Source of the DNA: Rhizopus arrhizus
Lineage: Eukaryota; Mucoromycota; Mucoromycetes; Mucorales; Rhizopodaceae
Direction: 5' to 3'
Assembly: GCA_024220505.1 (NCBI GenBank)
Contig: JAKZZE010000022.1
Coordinates: 434,001-498,000 of the forward strand
DNA: 64,000 nt
Shown here one piece after another: positions 35,464 through 46,711 of this stretch; position 1 is the stretch's first letter, and each line of letters starts with the position of its first letter. A model generated the notes under the pieces. That model did no database searches and was not told where the DNA came from. It worked only from the letters and a program-made list of their open reading frames with translations. Both the position numbers and the translations under genes were made by a program.

Positions 35464-37619
35464 ATGGCACCCAAAAAGAAGCAAGGTAGCTCACTTGGTA
35501 GAGCTGTTATCAAGTCCCGTTTCCAAGGACAGAAGGCTATTGCTCTTGATGAAGGAAAACTCGTAAATATATGCCATGTTACATTGAAGTAGACACACTA
35601 ACATTATTTTAAAGCACACAACAGATATTGACGAAGGACCCAAGTGGGTTAAGATGCAAAGTATTACTCAAGAAAATGATTTGGAAGCATTTTTGAGTAC
35701 AGCAGCCCTTGCCGAAACTGATTTCACGGCAGGTAAAATAATAAAAAAAGGTTGAACAATTTAATGTTCGATATTCATACAAAATACTGCTAGAGAGATT
35801 GAATGTCAAAGTGATTCAAAATGATTACAACAATCCACTGCTGATGAATGAAGAAGATGATAAAAAAAGAATTGCAAAACAAGAAGCCAATATGGATAAA
35901 TTATCTGTTCCTCGTAGACCTCAATGGGACAAATCGATGACAGCTGAACAAGTTCAACGTAATGAAAGAGAGAGTTTTTTGGACTGGAGAAGATCCATGG
36001 CCCAGCTTGAGGATGAGGAAGGTTTACTGTTGACTCCTTTTGAGAAGAACTTGGAAGTTTGGCGTCAGTTGTGGAGAGTCATTGAGCGATCTCAATTGAT
36101 TGTACAAATCGTAGACGCTCGTAATCCTTTACTATTTAGATCAGCCGATCTTGAAAAATATGTTAAAGAAGTAGATGATAAAAAAGAGAATTTGTTGTTG
36201 ATCAACAAGGCAGATTTTTTAACATCAAAGCAAAGAAAAAAGTGGGCTGATTACTTTGATTCCAAAGGTATAAAATATACCTTCTTCTCTGCTGCTCTCG
36301 CTGCAAAGACTCAACAAGAGGAAGAAGAGAAAGCAAGACAGCAGGAAGCATTAGAAGAACAAAAAAAGGAAGAAAAGAAAGAAAAAGAAGCTGCTGAGAA
36401 AGAAGAGAGTGAAAAAGATTTGGAAGAAGAGGATGAGGATAAACCTGTTGAAACAATTTCGGATTATTTGTCAAAGACATTCCTTAACCAACAAGATGAA
36501 GATGATGACCGTATTCGAATTCGCACAACTACTAATTTGTTAGATCTGTTGATTGAAAAAACACCACTTGACAATGGTAAAGTATTTATATGATCCACAT
36601 GAAAGAATGTGTCTAATCTGTATATTAGACGAAGGAAATGAACAAAAGATCACGATTGGTTTGGTTGGCTATCCTAATGTTGGTAAATCAAGTACAATTA
36701 ATGCCCTTATTGGAGAAAAACGTGTATCTGTATCTTCTACACCTGGTAAAACCAAACACTTTCAAACAATCCACTTGACGCCTTCGCTTGTACTTTGTGA
36801 TTGTCCTGGTCTAGTATTTCCTACATTTTCTACTACGAAGGCAGATCAGGTATGTAATGGTGTATTACCTATCGATCAACTTCGTGAACACGCAGGTCCA
36901 TGTGGATTAGTTGCACAACGTATTCCAAAAGGTGTCCTTGAAGCAACTTATGGTATTCGTATCCGTACTGTGCCTGTTGAAGATGGTGGAACTGGTATTC
37001 CTACAAGCTCTGAGTTATGTTCAACATATGCCATTGCAAGAGGTTATTTTAAGTCTAGTCAAGGTAATCCTGATGAGGCTCGTGCTGCTAGATATATTCT
37101 GAAAGATTATGTGAATGTGAGTGCTATTTTGATTCAGACAAGAAAATGTGTTAAAACTATTTGTAGGGTAAACTGTTGTTTTGTCATCCACCACCTAATA
37201 ATGAAGCTGCAGAGTTCAACAAGGAAATTCATGAGGCAGCTCTTAAAGTATTTAAAAAATTAGCACCCTCTACACGTGTACCTTCAAGTGCACTGAACTA
37301 TATTGCACCAGCTGATGGAACGCAAACACAAGGTGGATCAAAAACAGCAGCAGTTGATAAAGCCTTTTTTGAAAGACAATTGTCTTCACCACACGTGAGT
37401 GGGAAAAATGGAGCAGCTACTTCCTTAACAGGAGGAAGAGTGACACTATTCCCTCATCAGCGTCTTCTTGCTGATGATGGTACACCTTTGCCTATGAGTA
37501 GAAAAGAACGTATGGCGATTGTACAAGCTAACCTGGGTGATATGGGAGCTTCAAAGAAGCACAAAAAGGGCAAAAAACATGTCAAAGTTAGAAGTGGGGC
37601 TGGTTATGATTACATGTAA
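35464..37619 (+). CDS. LSG1: LSG1 large-subunit GTPase (60S ribosome maturation)
   Basis: Cytoplasmic circularly permuted GTPase that releases the export adaptor NMD3 from the pre-60S subunit. Exons join as MAPKKKQGSSLGRAV...KL, HTTDIDEGPKWVK...TA, ERLNVKV...LDN, DEGNEQ...YVN and GKLLFCHPPP to the end. The G motifs appear in permuted order: G4 NKAD (LLLINKADF) and G5-like FFSAALAA come before G1 GYPNVGKSS and G3 DCPG. Between them lies a long acidic coiled insert (Glu/Lys-rich, about residues 240-310), as in other LSG1 proteins. The C-terminus is basic (KKHKKGKKHVKVRSG). About 650 residues is the normal size. Confidence 0.95.
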
Positions 37620-38140
37620 TATAAAGTGAATTTATAAATAAAAAAGACTGTATTTACATTTGAGAGAAAATAATGATGCGAGATACAACAATGAGTCAAT
37701 GCATCAAAGCTAGATCTTGTTTACAAACTATTAAAATTCACTTATATATTTGATGCAAAGAGATGAAACAAAACATACATTCTTTATGCTAATAGAAAGA
37801 TTGGTTTTGAGAGAGCTTGTTTACAGCAAATATAGCATATGTATTTAGGATCTCAAAGCATTATGTCATGCAGCGTCTAGCTATTTTCTTTTTCTCTTTT
37901 TTTTTTTCTTTAAATAAAAGTAGGAATAAGCTACGGCTAAACAAAGGAAAAAAAAAAAGGAAAGCTTCTTCAATAATCAGAAGCTGAATAGATGTGTATT
38001 GAAATTTTCTTATATTTTCATTCCTTAAAAACATATCGTTTATAACGCAATCACGGAGTTTAAATTAATTAAGGTACAAGTTCACAGCGCTCTTTCCTTT
38101 AGTATTCTCCTCCTTTTTTTTGTTTTCTTTTCTCTTCTCT
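37620..38140. other. Spacer between LSG1 and ATG13
   Basis: 521 bp, AT-rich, with pyrimidine runs just before the ATG13 start. Nothing else seen. Confidence 0.5.
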
Positions 38141-40315
38141 ATGACAAAAACTCCTTTAAAGAATAAACTTGATGAAATACCTAATAAAAATCATATAAAT
38201 TTATGTTCAAGTTCATCTGATACAAGCTCCATATGTTATCGATCAGTTTCTGCAGAGTTAGCGATAAGCAATAAATTAGAGCAAATGATTCAAGTAAAGC
38301 AATAAGGAGTGATTGGATTGAGATTATTTATTAATAATTCATTAATAGAGTGCTTATAGTAAGACAGTACAAATTGTTATTCAATCAAGAATATTTCATG
38401 ATAGATTAAAGACGGGAGGATACAAGTTAAATGAATGGGTAGTAATGAGAGAATGGCTGATATACGAATTTAGCTAATATTCAATAACAGTTTAATATCA
38501 CCACACATAATTATGAGTGCTTAAAAGAAGAAATGTCTATTTGGAACTCAACTATTACTCAAAAACCACTTGTTATAAACATTTATTTGGAAACAACAGA
38601 GCCAAAATTATTTTATGAATGTCATAAAATAGACTCGAATCGTATCCTTATCGAATCATGGACTTTAACATTAAGGTGAATCATAGTTTGATTGGTCATT
38701 CGTTATTGAACTCATGTGTGTGTGTGTGTGCTAGTCATCCTTTAGCTCATATCCCAGTTGATTTGCCTGATTTGTATAAAAAATTCATTGGTTTTTTTAG
38801 GTCGCTACATTCATTAGTGAGGCTATTACCAAGTTATAGCTTATATAAAAGATTGAAGCGATATGAAAAAGGAATCTTTATGAATTACAAGCTATCAACG
38901 AATCAAATGACTTCAAAAGATGAAGTCTCACTAGGTAAATATGCATTTATTCACACATGCATGCACTACAAACACATTTACTTGTAACAATAGACCATCT
39001 TTTACATAAAAAGGATAGAATAAATGTTTATGAATTTACAGATATATCTACACCTCTTGGGTGAGAATAAGAAAAGATATTAAAAGATGAAAAGAGATGT
39101 TGATATTGACATAGTGCAGAATCATAAAGCTTAAAACATCCTATCGTGAATATTGTCCGCTGGATACAAAGACACTGCTGCCCTACATCATATTAGATAT
39201 CAACAGACAACAGCAACAAGAAGAAAGAAAGAAAAAGAATATCTCTCCAAGGCCCACATCTTCTTTATCTACAAATACAACTACAGTATCCCTTGTTTCA
39301 TCGAGATCGTCAAGTACAACCACTAGCAATAGTTATAACAGTAGCATGCCTCAATCTTTGAGGGGAAATAATTTTATAAATCTGTCAGAGAGACGTGTAT
39401 CCAACCCGGTCATATCACCATTTAAATCACCTTCTTTATCTGCCTCTCCGCAACCGGAATTAACATGTAACACTAAAAATCATGCTACACATCTATTTAT
39501 ATTCTCATTCGACTTTTTTTTTTTATGAAAATAGATTCACAAACACTTGAAAGAGTAAGAGTGGATTGTCGTAAAATAGAATTCTCTTCTAGCTTTGAAA
39601 GGCACAAAAATAATAAAATAGGTCCTACTGTTGATATCAGTGTCAAATCGAGAAGAAGAGGGTCGCGTGCAAGTAATCACAGATCGATTTATATGGTTTA
39701 TTCAACTTGTTGTTTTATTACTTCAGCTCATTTTTCTTTGTTAAATAGGAGGATGATGATTTAAACGAATTTATGAAGTTCACTGGTGAAAAGCAAGAAT
39801 TAAAGCTGTTTCAACAACATTCTTCTTTTCATTGCACTCCAAAACATCCTGATGCTTATCCTATTCAATCTGTAAACATATATGAAAATATCAACATGCT
39901 AGTGTCTATTTTGACTAATCTACTGTCTATCTAGAAACAATCTCTTTCTCATTTCAGAGACGTTCAAGAAAAACATAATTCGTTTTCATTAAACACACAG
40001 AGTTTACAAGATCATTTGGTATGTCATATTACTCCAGTCAGTCAACCAATCCATCTTGAGATCCCCTCTCCTGTTCCAACAAATAAGCACAACCCAAGCG
40101 AATTATTTAAACGTCAGTTCGCAGGGGATGATACTTACTCCTACCTTTGTTACGCTGCAAATGCCTCACCCAAGTCTAGGAAAAACACAGCGCATGATGA
40201 TGATGACTCACTTTTATTCAGAATGAGTGAACTTGGAGAAGAAGTATCTGAAATGACAAAGGATTACAGTTTTCATTTGAAAAAGAATAGGAATAGTATC
40301 AATAGAGGTCAATAA
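38141..40315 (+). CDS. ATG13: Autophagy-related protein 13 (Atg13)
   Basis: Regulatory subunit of the Atg1 kinase complex that starts autophagosome formation. The HORMA domain is split over several short exons: KLEQMIQ joined to TVQIVIQSRIFHDRLKTGG, then FNITTHNYECLKEEM and WNSTITQKPLVINIYLETTE, RILIESWTLTLR, the conserved DLPDLYKKFIGFFRSLHSLV and RLLPSYSLYKRL, then STPLGIIKLKTSYREYCPL. The remainder is Ser/Thr-rich and presumably disordered, as expected for the region phosphorylated by TORC1 and bound by Atg17/Atg1 (ERRVSNPVISPFKSPSLS). It is shorter than yeast Atg13. Exon joins in the middle are by eye. Start ATG 38141 gives MTKTPLKNKL. Confidence 0.85.
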
Positions 40316-40397
40316 CAAAACTTGTAAGCATTCTATATACCAACTTGAATCCATATTATCTATTCTCTCCTATTGGCTTTTTACAATTCACTCAATG

Positions 40398-40436
<39 letters not shown>

Positions 40437-41414
40437 ACTCGTCTAATTCATTTAAAGAAAGAAAGAAAGAAAAAAAAAACAATACAGATAATGATTTGTA
40501 GCTATTTCTTGCAACCAAAAGAATTTGTATTCAATAAAATCTTTTGACTTTTCTGCTTGGGATAAAGACCTTTAGATTCAAGTCATATATGATTACAGTC
40601 GATGACATGTAGCATTTCCATCTTAAATTGTTACAAGGTCTCATTTTAATTCATATTTCAATTGATTTTATCCGAAAATAAATAAGAAACAAGTTTCTAA
40701 TATGGCCTCCTTCTTTCTTACATCGATGGGCTTTTTTGATCTTGAAATAGATATCCTATCTACAATTTATCCTGCCGTCGATGTACGGTAAATTGGCTAT
40801 TAAAAGTCATTCGTTATGTCATCCTTCAATGTTTTTCTTCTTAAACATGACCTGTTTGAGTTAAAAAATCCTGTACATTAACCTGTTGTGATTAGACGAA
40901 CAAAACAAATTAGTGTTATCAAAAAACTAGGTTGTCTTATTTTGCTCATACTTCAACATCACATGACCCATAGTTCTTCACGCAGTCATCTTTGATAACA
41001 AGGCGGTATGAAGTCAATAGGTCTCTGATATCTTGCTTGTTAATTATTTGTCTGTCTCGTCACTGCTAAGAAGCACCATTTCCAGTTATCTCATTTTTCG
41101 TCATTGGTTTTCAGAAAGATTTCACTATTCTTTTACTCGTCTTTCTACTGCTTTTATCATCATTAATCTCGTTTAATCCTTGCATGAAAAAAAAACTATA
41201 ATTTTTCAAACCAACTAAAATTTGTATATTACAGTATATTTAAGATGAACAAAATCGAAAAAACCTCCAATTTACTTTTTCAATTTTATTATCTTTGTCC
41301 ATGGGATTAAAAATAGAAAAAGGGATACTCAAATCCTACATGACAAGCCAAAGAAATATGCGGCAATGAATTTTTTTAAAGCAACAGATAGCTTTTTGAA
41401 AAGGCGACAGTTAC
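40316..41414. other. AT-rich gap left of the inverted repeat
   Basis: 1.1 kb without a supported gene. Poly-T of about 35 at 40400-40434, followed by a short GAAA repeat near 40455-40470. Confidence 0.5.
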
Positions 41415-41429
41415 AATTTAATACGATTA

Positions 41430-42640
41430 AGAATAATTTTTATTTGATAATAATTTTTAATGACCGATGAGCACATAGCATTTTCATGCTGTATTGCCCG
41501 GGTCAGATCGCAGTGAAAAGGAGTGAAAAACCCTTTTGGGATTAGAGGGAAAACGTAAAAGTATTATGTGTTAGAGATGATAATTAACTATCTGAAAATT
41601 TTTGCTAAATGTAACGAAGGTGCTTGACAAAGGGCTCACCAAGATGGGTTGAAGCTTCAGGGAACTGAGAGTGGGCTAAGTAGTCCATTTCGAGTAATAT
41701 CGCACATATGGAGGGCCATCGAATGAGCCAGGCATCAATTGATTGTCTCGCTTTCCTGGTGTGGAGTATTGGTGGTAAGAGGTTCAAAAGGTAGGAAAGC
41801 GGATCGTCAATAGATTTGGGCATCTGAAGGCGGTTGTGCATATCTAGACAAGAAAAACTATGCTGGCGTGTAAAAAGTTCATTTGGATGAAAAGGGTATG
41901 CTTGGGGCTTACCAAGAGGTAACCAACCAAGTCGCCATCGCACGCAACGAGACCGTTCACTTTTTGTCATTGGTATCCGAAGGATGGGGTCGACAATTAG
42001 ATCATTACGGCAGTGGGACAGAAGTTTAGCATGTTTTTCTTGAAGTTTTGTACGGTGACTGTCAATCAGGAATTGTCTTCGTTTTCTAATAAAATTCTTA
42101 TGAGACATAGTTTCGAGATGTTCATTGCTGATTGATGTCCAAAAAGGTGATCTAGATAGTTGGGACCATTTCGAGATGCGTTCAGATTGCATGTATGGCA
42201 GCAATTTTGTTAGTAATGCATCGTCTGGCAGGGAGGAGGTTCTGAAAAGAAACTGTGTTTGAAGTATGGAGATACGATCCTTCATGTTTGGTAAGTTTGC
42301 TAGATGTAGCATTACCTTGGTGGAGGTGAAGGGTCGTCCGCCGAAGATTTGCCTAATGCATTGGTTTTGACAATTTTCGAGAGCTTGAATTTCTCGTAAA
42401 TTGAAGGTTGTAATTGCTAGACCATATTCCAGTTGTGGTCGGACTATCTGGGCATAGAAACGGGTTGAAAGAAGGTAACCAAGCCCATTCTTGTTGACAC
42501 CAAGGGTAACAAGCTGTCTCATCGTTCCAAGTGCTTTGTTAATGTTTTGTTGCAAAAGTGCTGATTTGTCGATAATACCACCGGATTTTACAGGAACACC
42601 AAGGTACGGGAAGTAACCGATGATACTCTTCTGTTCCAAT
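41430..42640 (-). mobile_element. LINE A fragment (left-arm copy)
   Basis: Open frame 41605-42639 encodes 344 residues from the end of reverse transcriptase (YFPYLGVPVKSGG, then RFYAQIVRPQLEYGLAIT) to the ORF2 C-terminus (WRLGWLPLGKPQAYPFHP, SFSCLDMHNRLQMPKSIDDP, LLNLLPPILHT, WPSICAILLEMDYL). The catalytic RT block is gone: the fragment is 5'-truncated. The shared 3' tail follows (CCCAAAAGGGTTTTTCAC, TCTGACCCGGGCAATACA, TGTGCTCATCGGTCAT) and ends at the arm boundary. Long uninterrupted frame means it is young. Confidence 0.88.
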
Positions 42641-43665
42641 TATTACCATACATTCGAACCTCTGCAAGTGGCTCACAGTGGTATAAGCTAACGACCTCTC
42701 CTCTGTGGCGACTTTGTACCGTACAAGATGTTGAACAGATCGACAAACGCCGTTTCCGAGCTATTCGTCAAGAGTATCTCCAAAACTCCTTAGAGCAACG
42801 TCGTGATAACACTAACTCTGTCCTTTTATCTGCCTGTCGTGTTGACCTAAAGGTTGATCCTATACTATGGCTCCCAATGACCCCCGTCGAACGTAGTCGC
42901 TTACTCCGTTGGCGTCTCGGTTGGCTTCCTGGTGGCCTCCCCAAACCGTGTATCTACCACCCATTTGATCTACTAACAAGGACTCATGCCATTGAATGCC
43001 TTCATATGTATCGACGTCTGCAAATGCCACAATCTATCCCTGACCCTCTGTCATTTCTCTTAAACAAGCTGCCCACTTCCAGAAAGAAACCAACCGACAA
43101 AAACCGCTCAAAGCATATTGCATGGTCTATTCGTTGGCCAATTACCTGTCAAATTTTACATGAACTAGATTATTTGCATCACGATCAAATCTCTCCCAAT
43201 GTTCCCCCTCTTGGTCAAAAATTATTATCTTGGTTATTCTCTAGCTCTTAAATGTATTGATTACATCTTCCTATCATCTTCCCTTCTTTATCCTTTTTAC
43301 CTTTTTGGCTATCAAAAAGGTTTTTAGTTTCTCTAACACTTCTTTGAACTGGCCCGGGCAATACAATATTTTTTTTTTTTTATGTTTCAGTTTATATCTA
43401 GACAATTTATTACTATCATCAGTTTATAAAATTTTTCTTATACATGTCAAATCATATCGGTCGTAACTATTTTTGTCATCAACAACCTGGCTTCCTCTAC
43501 CGTCACCCAAATAGTCTTTCCTATATAGCCATCCTTCTTCATAAAGGTGTCAAACTTGCACGGGCCTTTTTGATTTTAAGAAAAAAGAAAATAAAATAAG
43601 AGTGGGCAATACAATATGTCAAATATTATGTGCTCATTTTGGGTTTTAAAATTTTTACTTGAGGG
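42640..43665 (+). mobile_element. LINE B fragment, head-to-head with LINE A (left-arm copy)
   Basis: Starts where LINE A starts, in the opposite direction. The frame reads LLPYIRTSASGSQWYKLTTS, then LSACRVDLKVDPILWLPMTP, WRLGWLPGGLPKPC, THAIECLHMYRRLQMPQSIP, LLNKLPTSRKKP and WPITCQILHELDYLHHDQ, ending at 43251. It belongs to a related but distinct subfamily of LINE A. Its 3' tail is interrupted: the box GGGCAATACAATAT occurs at 43356-43369 and again at 43604-43617, with the retrocopy between. The rest (TGTGCTCATTTTGGG) follows to about 43665. Confidence 0.82.
43356..43617 (-). mobile_element. Retroposed mRNA 3' end with 14-bp target-site duplication (left-arm copy)
   Basis: Read on the minus strand, the insert ends in AATAAA, about 24 bases, then a 12-13 base poly(A), and is flanked by identical 14-bp copies of GGGCAATACAATAT (43604-43617 and 43356-43369). 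A short open frame in it (KKDGYIGKTIWVTVEEARLL, stop soon after) may be the C-terminus of the source gene, which I do not recognise. All features fit LINE-driven retroposition of a cellular or element transcript into a LINE tail. Confidence 0.7.
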
Positions 43666-43813
43666 TTTGTTTTATAAGATTGGTTCTTTTAAAAGTGATA
43701 AAAGGTTTTTGATACTATTTCATTTGCCTTCATGTATTTGTTCTTCTATTTTACGTTTGAATGCAAAAATCTGAGTTTAAAGCCTTGTAACAAGTTTTGT
43801 AACATTTAATTTT

Positions 43814-43851
43814 GTTACAAGTTGCGAGTATTTTTACTCCGAACTTGTAAC
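43814..43851. repeat. Nested hairpin with GTTACAA repeats (left-arm copy)
   Basis: GTTACAAGTT (43814-43823) pairs with AACTTGTAAC (43842-43851). Inside them GAGTA-TTTT-TACTC also pairs. Further copies of TGTAACA/TTGTTACA lie on both sides (43790-43870). Mirrored at 48207-48244. Confidence 0.7.
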
Positions 43852-44010
43852 ATTTTAGGTTTTTGTTACAAATGATGTTCGAACTATCCAAACCAACCAA
43901 AGGTAAGTGATGAGTGACAATAGGCTGGACTTGCGTTAACTTGGCGTTTAGAATTTTTGGAACTTGCTTCATTCGTTCTACCTAATCAACTTCGCCCAGG
44001 TACGGATTTA

Positions 44011-44654
44011 ATGTCCAGATTGCTGTTTGATAATAAATATATAATGGACATCGTGGTTACAACAGTAATCAGTAAGTGACATTAATGCCTGTAGATAAGG
44101 GATCAATTAAAAAAATTGTAAATTTTATATTAATCAAATTAATGGCATTTGTAGGAGAGCATGCAATAGATTCTTATTATTCAAGCCCAACTCAATGGTC
44201 CAACAAAAGTATTTCGGATGTTGTTTACCTTGCTCTGACTGATGACTTGCCGCCGATTATTATTGAAATCCAACATACCGTGGACGTTGACTTTTATTTA
44301 CGTTTAATATCATATGGTGTTTCGGCTGCTCGTCAATATAACACACCACCTATTTTAATTACGTTTGCAATATCTTCTATGAAGTATGAGGTAAGTAAAC
44401 GCACAGTATCACAAACGTCAAAGCCGTTTCTATGGAAAATTCAACACTGCCAGCCCTGGGCGCGTTGCTGCTACCTCGTTACCATTGATTCTATCCGACA
44501 AAGTTTAACGGAAGAACCCCTTGATAAATTTGTTGGATTGTCAATTTTTTTGATAAGCCAGCACCGTTCACTTGCTGCAAATCCGTATTACCTTGCTCAC
44601 TTCTTAATCTCAGAATCACACACTTCTAAAATGATTTTTTGCAAAGATTATTAA
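44011..44654 (+). pseudogene. PD-(D/E)xQ nuclease-like gene cut by transposon (left-arm copy)
   Basis: Identical to the right-arm gene up to NPYYL at 44595, then runs into the transposon terminus and reads a short foreign tail to a stop at 44654. The core motif Asp-x(n)-Glu-x-Gln (SDVVYLALTDDLPPIIIEIQ) is kept; the C-terminal 40 or so residues are lost. Start and mini-intron as described for the intact copy. Confidence 0.75.
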
Positions 44655-44667
44655 TAATTTTTCGCCC
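44595..44667 (+). repeat. Left 73-bp terminal inverted repeat
   Basis: Pairs with 46104-46176; three mismatches by eye. Confidence 0.9.
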
Positions 44668-44771
44668 TGTTTCTTATTTTTTTTTTGCACAGCCTGAGAA
44701 AACCAAACTACTACCTTTTAAATTAAGCAAATACGCTTTGAACCTAGTAGCCTTTTCCCTACACAAACGAA

Positions 44772-46073
44772 ATGTCATTCACAGTTTATTTTGAAGATGG
44801 ACACAGCAAAGCTGTTGATGAAAATGGAGATGAGCCCGTATTGATGGAAATTGACGAAGAGGGGTTTCCACTCAATAGTATCGCTGACTATGGCAACTAC
44901 ATCGATTTAAAACCACCTGAGAAAGAGGTCAAAAAAGCTGTAAAAGCTGAACCTGTTGGACCCAAACCTGAATCTGGACCTTCCACATACTATAAAAAGC
45001 ATGGCTCCGGTGTTAAAAACCACTTTTTTTATTTAGTGTACAATGAGGGCATGACTGCTGGTAAAGCCGCTTTGCAACTTGGTATAGTACGTCGAACAGG
45101 CTATGACTGGTTAGCGAAAGATCATAAAGAAATTTATTCAATAAGTGACACTGAGGCAGCTCCTGTAAACGACACGAAAAAGTTGGCCGACCGAGATTGT
45201 TAGATGAAGTTCATCAAAAGCATCTCGAAGAGAAGTTTGTTGATCATCCTTCAGCAACATTGGATCAAGCAATGGAAAGTCTTACTAGCTAGTTCTCTGA
45301 CTTGAAGGTGACAAAGACCACAGTTTATAATTTTATGAAAGATCAATGCGCATTATCTTTTAAGAAAGCCCACTTTCATTCAAAAGAAAGAAACACCCCA
45401 GACAATATTTTAAAAGATAAAATTGGGTTGTTAGATGGAATAAGACAGGTATGGATTATAATAGCAACTGTGTCTTCATCGATGAGTCAGCTTTTCATAT
45501 CAATTTGAAAAGAACCATGGCTTGGTCAAAAAAAGGAACTCGTGCAGAGCCTATACAGCCAGCAACACGAGCAAAAACCACAACAATTTTAGGAGCCATA
45601 TCTGCTCGTGGTATTATTAATGCAAAAATGGGAGTACCCTACGTTGCTTCAAAGAAAAGAAAGTCAGCTAGTGGCTCAAACACAACTCCTAGAAGTAGTG
45701 GAACTATTACCGGCCACTATTTAATTTTATTGCTAGCACCCTTGATGTATTAGATCTTTACGACGAATTTAAAGGATACTATATTATCATGGACAATGCG
45801 CCTATTCATACGACTGATAGCATTGAGCGACTCATCGTAAGTTGTGGATATGGTTGTATTTATCTTCCATCTTACTCCCTCGAGCTCAATCCTATTGAGC
45901 AACCTTGGTCTGTTGCTAAGAGTAAACTTAAAAGAGCGAAACTTTTAGAAACCAAAACCCTCAATACAAGAATCACTGAGGCTTGTAACCAAATTTATTT
46001 TAGTGACTTGGAAGGTTTCTATCGCTATTCAGCTTCTAAATTCGAAACATGCTTGAATAAAGAACCCCTTTAA
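44772..46073 (+). pseudogene. DDE_3 transposase with several frameshifts and a stop
   Basis: Tc1/mariner-like transposase. N-terminal acidic leader (MSFTVYFEDGHSKAVDENGD), a helix-turn-helix AALQLGIVRRTGYDWLAKDH, then LDEVHQKHLEEKFVDHPSAT. Catalytic residues: first Asp CVFIDESAFH, second Asp IIMDNAPIHT, Glu ELNPIEQPW, with 34 residues between the last two. Lesions: a one-base shift near 45180, an in-frame TAG near 45290, a shift near 45440, and a shift near 45725. Related to the fragment at 15.6-16.0 kb. Confidence 0.85.
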
Positions 46074-46103
46074 TAAATTTGCGCACTTCGTGCAAAAAAA
46101 TAT

Positions 46104-46176
46104 GGGCAAAAAATTATTAATAGTCTTTGCAAAAAATCATTTTAGAAGTGTGCGATTCTGAGATTAAGAAGTGAGC
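46104..46176 (-). repeat. Right 73-bp terminal inverted repeat
   Basis: Pairs with 44595-44667; three mismatches by eye. Confidence 0.9.
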
Positions 46177-46240
46177 AAAAAAAGAAAGAAAGACTGTTGG
46201 GGAGTGTGCAAATAATTTATGAAAATAATGTACATATGCT

Positions 46241-46711
46241 TTATTTAGATAAGTTCTTTTTCCATCGTGAATAAGAAGCTCTCAAAGAAGCAGAGTTTCC
46301 AAAGGTACTGAAATAGCCATTCCTTCTACCATTAACATAAATAGCTTCCCATGGGATGGCTTCCTTTTCTCCGAGCGTAGACAAATGGCTGTTAATATAT
46401 TCCCAATTTTCACTACGAGAACGAACAATTTGTGCTGGAGTAGTATTTGGTACTTCAATAGGTGGATTGCTTAGTGATGCTGGAACGTCTCCAGATAATA
46501 AACCTGTTCCTACATCCGGCGAGGAGGGGCGTGATGATAGAATGGATAAACAGTCTGATTCTTCGTACTTTGCCTGGTATGTATTATTGATCAATATAGC
46601 ATCTTCAATACAGTTTTTCACTGGATTTTTTACAGTTTCAGGTACTTCGCTTTGATCAAGAGCTACTATCTGTTTAGGAAAGGGGAGTTTTAGGTAAATA
46701 TAATATAGCAA
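46241..46711 (-). CDS. Unrecognised protein with Trp-rich C-terminal module
   Basis: A 156-codon frame in the spacer between the transposon and the right arm. The C-terminal third has an even spacing of aromatic residues and Arg/Lys (SENWEYINSHLSTL, WEAIYVNGRRNGYFSTFGN, YSRWKKNLSK) that could be a small helical DNA-binding module. The middle is Ser/Pro-rich. The first 15 residues are hydrophobic and may not be coding; a spliced start upstream is possible. I do not recognise the family. Confidence 0.4.
   Translation of the reverse strand: MLYYIYLKLPFPKQIVALDQSEVPETVKNPVKNCIEDAILINNTYQAKYEESDCLSILSSRPSSPDVGTGLLSGDVPASLSNPPIEVPNTTPAQIVRSRSENWEYINSHLSTLGEKEAIPWEAIYVNGRRNGYFSTFGNSASLRASYSRWKKNLSK

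Larger units (their letters stand above)
41415..44595 (+). repeat. Left arm of a 3,181-bp near-identical inverted repeat
   Basis: Every position x in the arm maps to 92058 minus x in the right arm. Both arms are exactly 3,181 bp, all corresponding reading frames have the same length, and the only difference I noticed is one base near 44575 (Ala versus Val codon). The outer end is 17 bases past a LINE tail (AATTTAATACGATTAAG); the inner end is the G shared with the transposon terminus at 44593-44595. Contents: LINE A (minus), LINE B (plus), a retrocopy, a hairpin and a cut nuclease-like gene. Confidence 0.93.
44593..46178 (+). mobile_element. DD34E transposon with 73-bp terminal inverted repeats
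   Basis: Left terminus 44595-44667 and right terminus 46104-46176 match as inverted repeats at 70 of 73 positions; two more bases (TT/AA) extend outside. It begins GCTCACTTCTTAATCTCAG. The element was found by its termini and its transposase. It sits exactly at the inner edge of the left arm, splitting the nuclease-like gene. The right flank (AAAAAGAAAGAAAGACTG) does not continue the split gene, so flanking DNA was lost or rearranged. Confidence 0.9.

Noticed and set aside
46356..46655. 99-codon plus frame opposite the spacer gene
   Set aside because: Antisense of the Ser/Pro-rich middle part; no motif.
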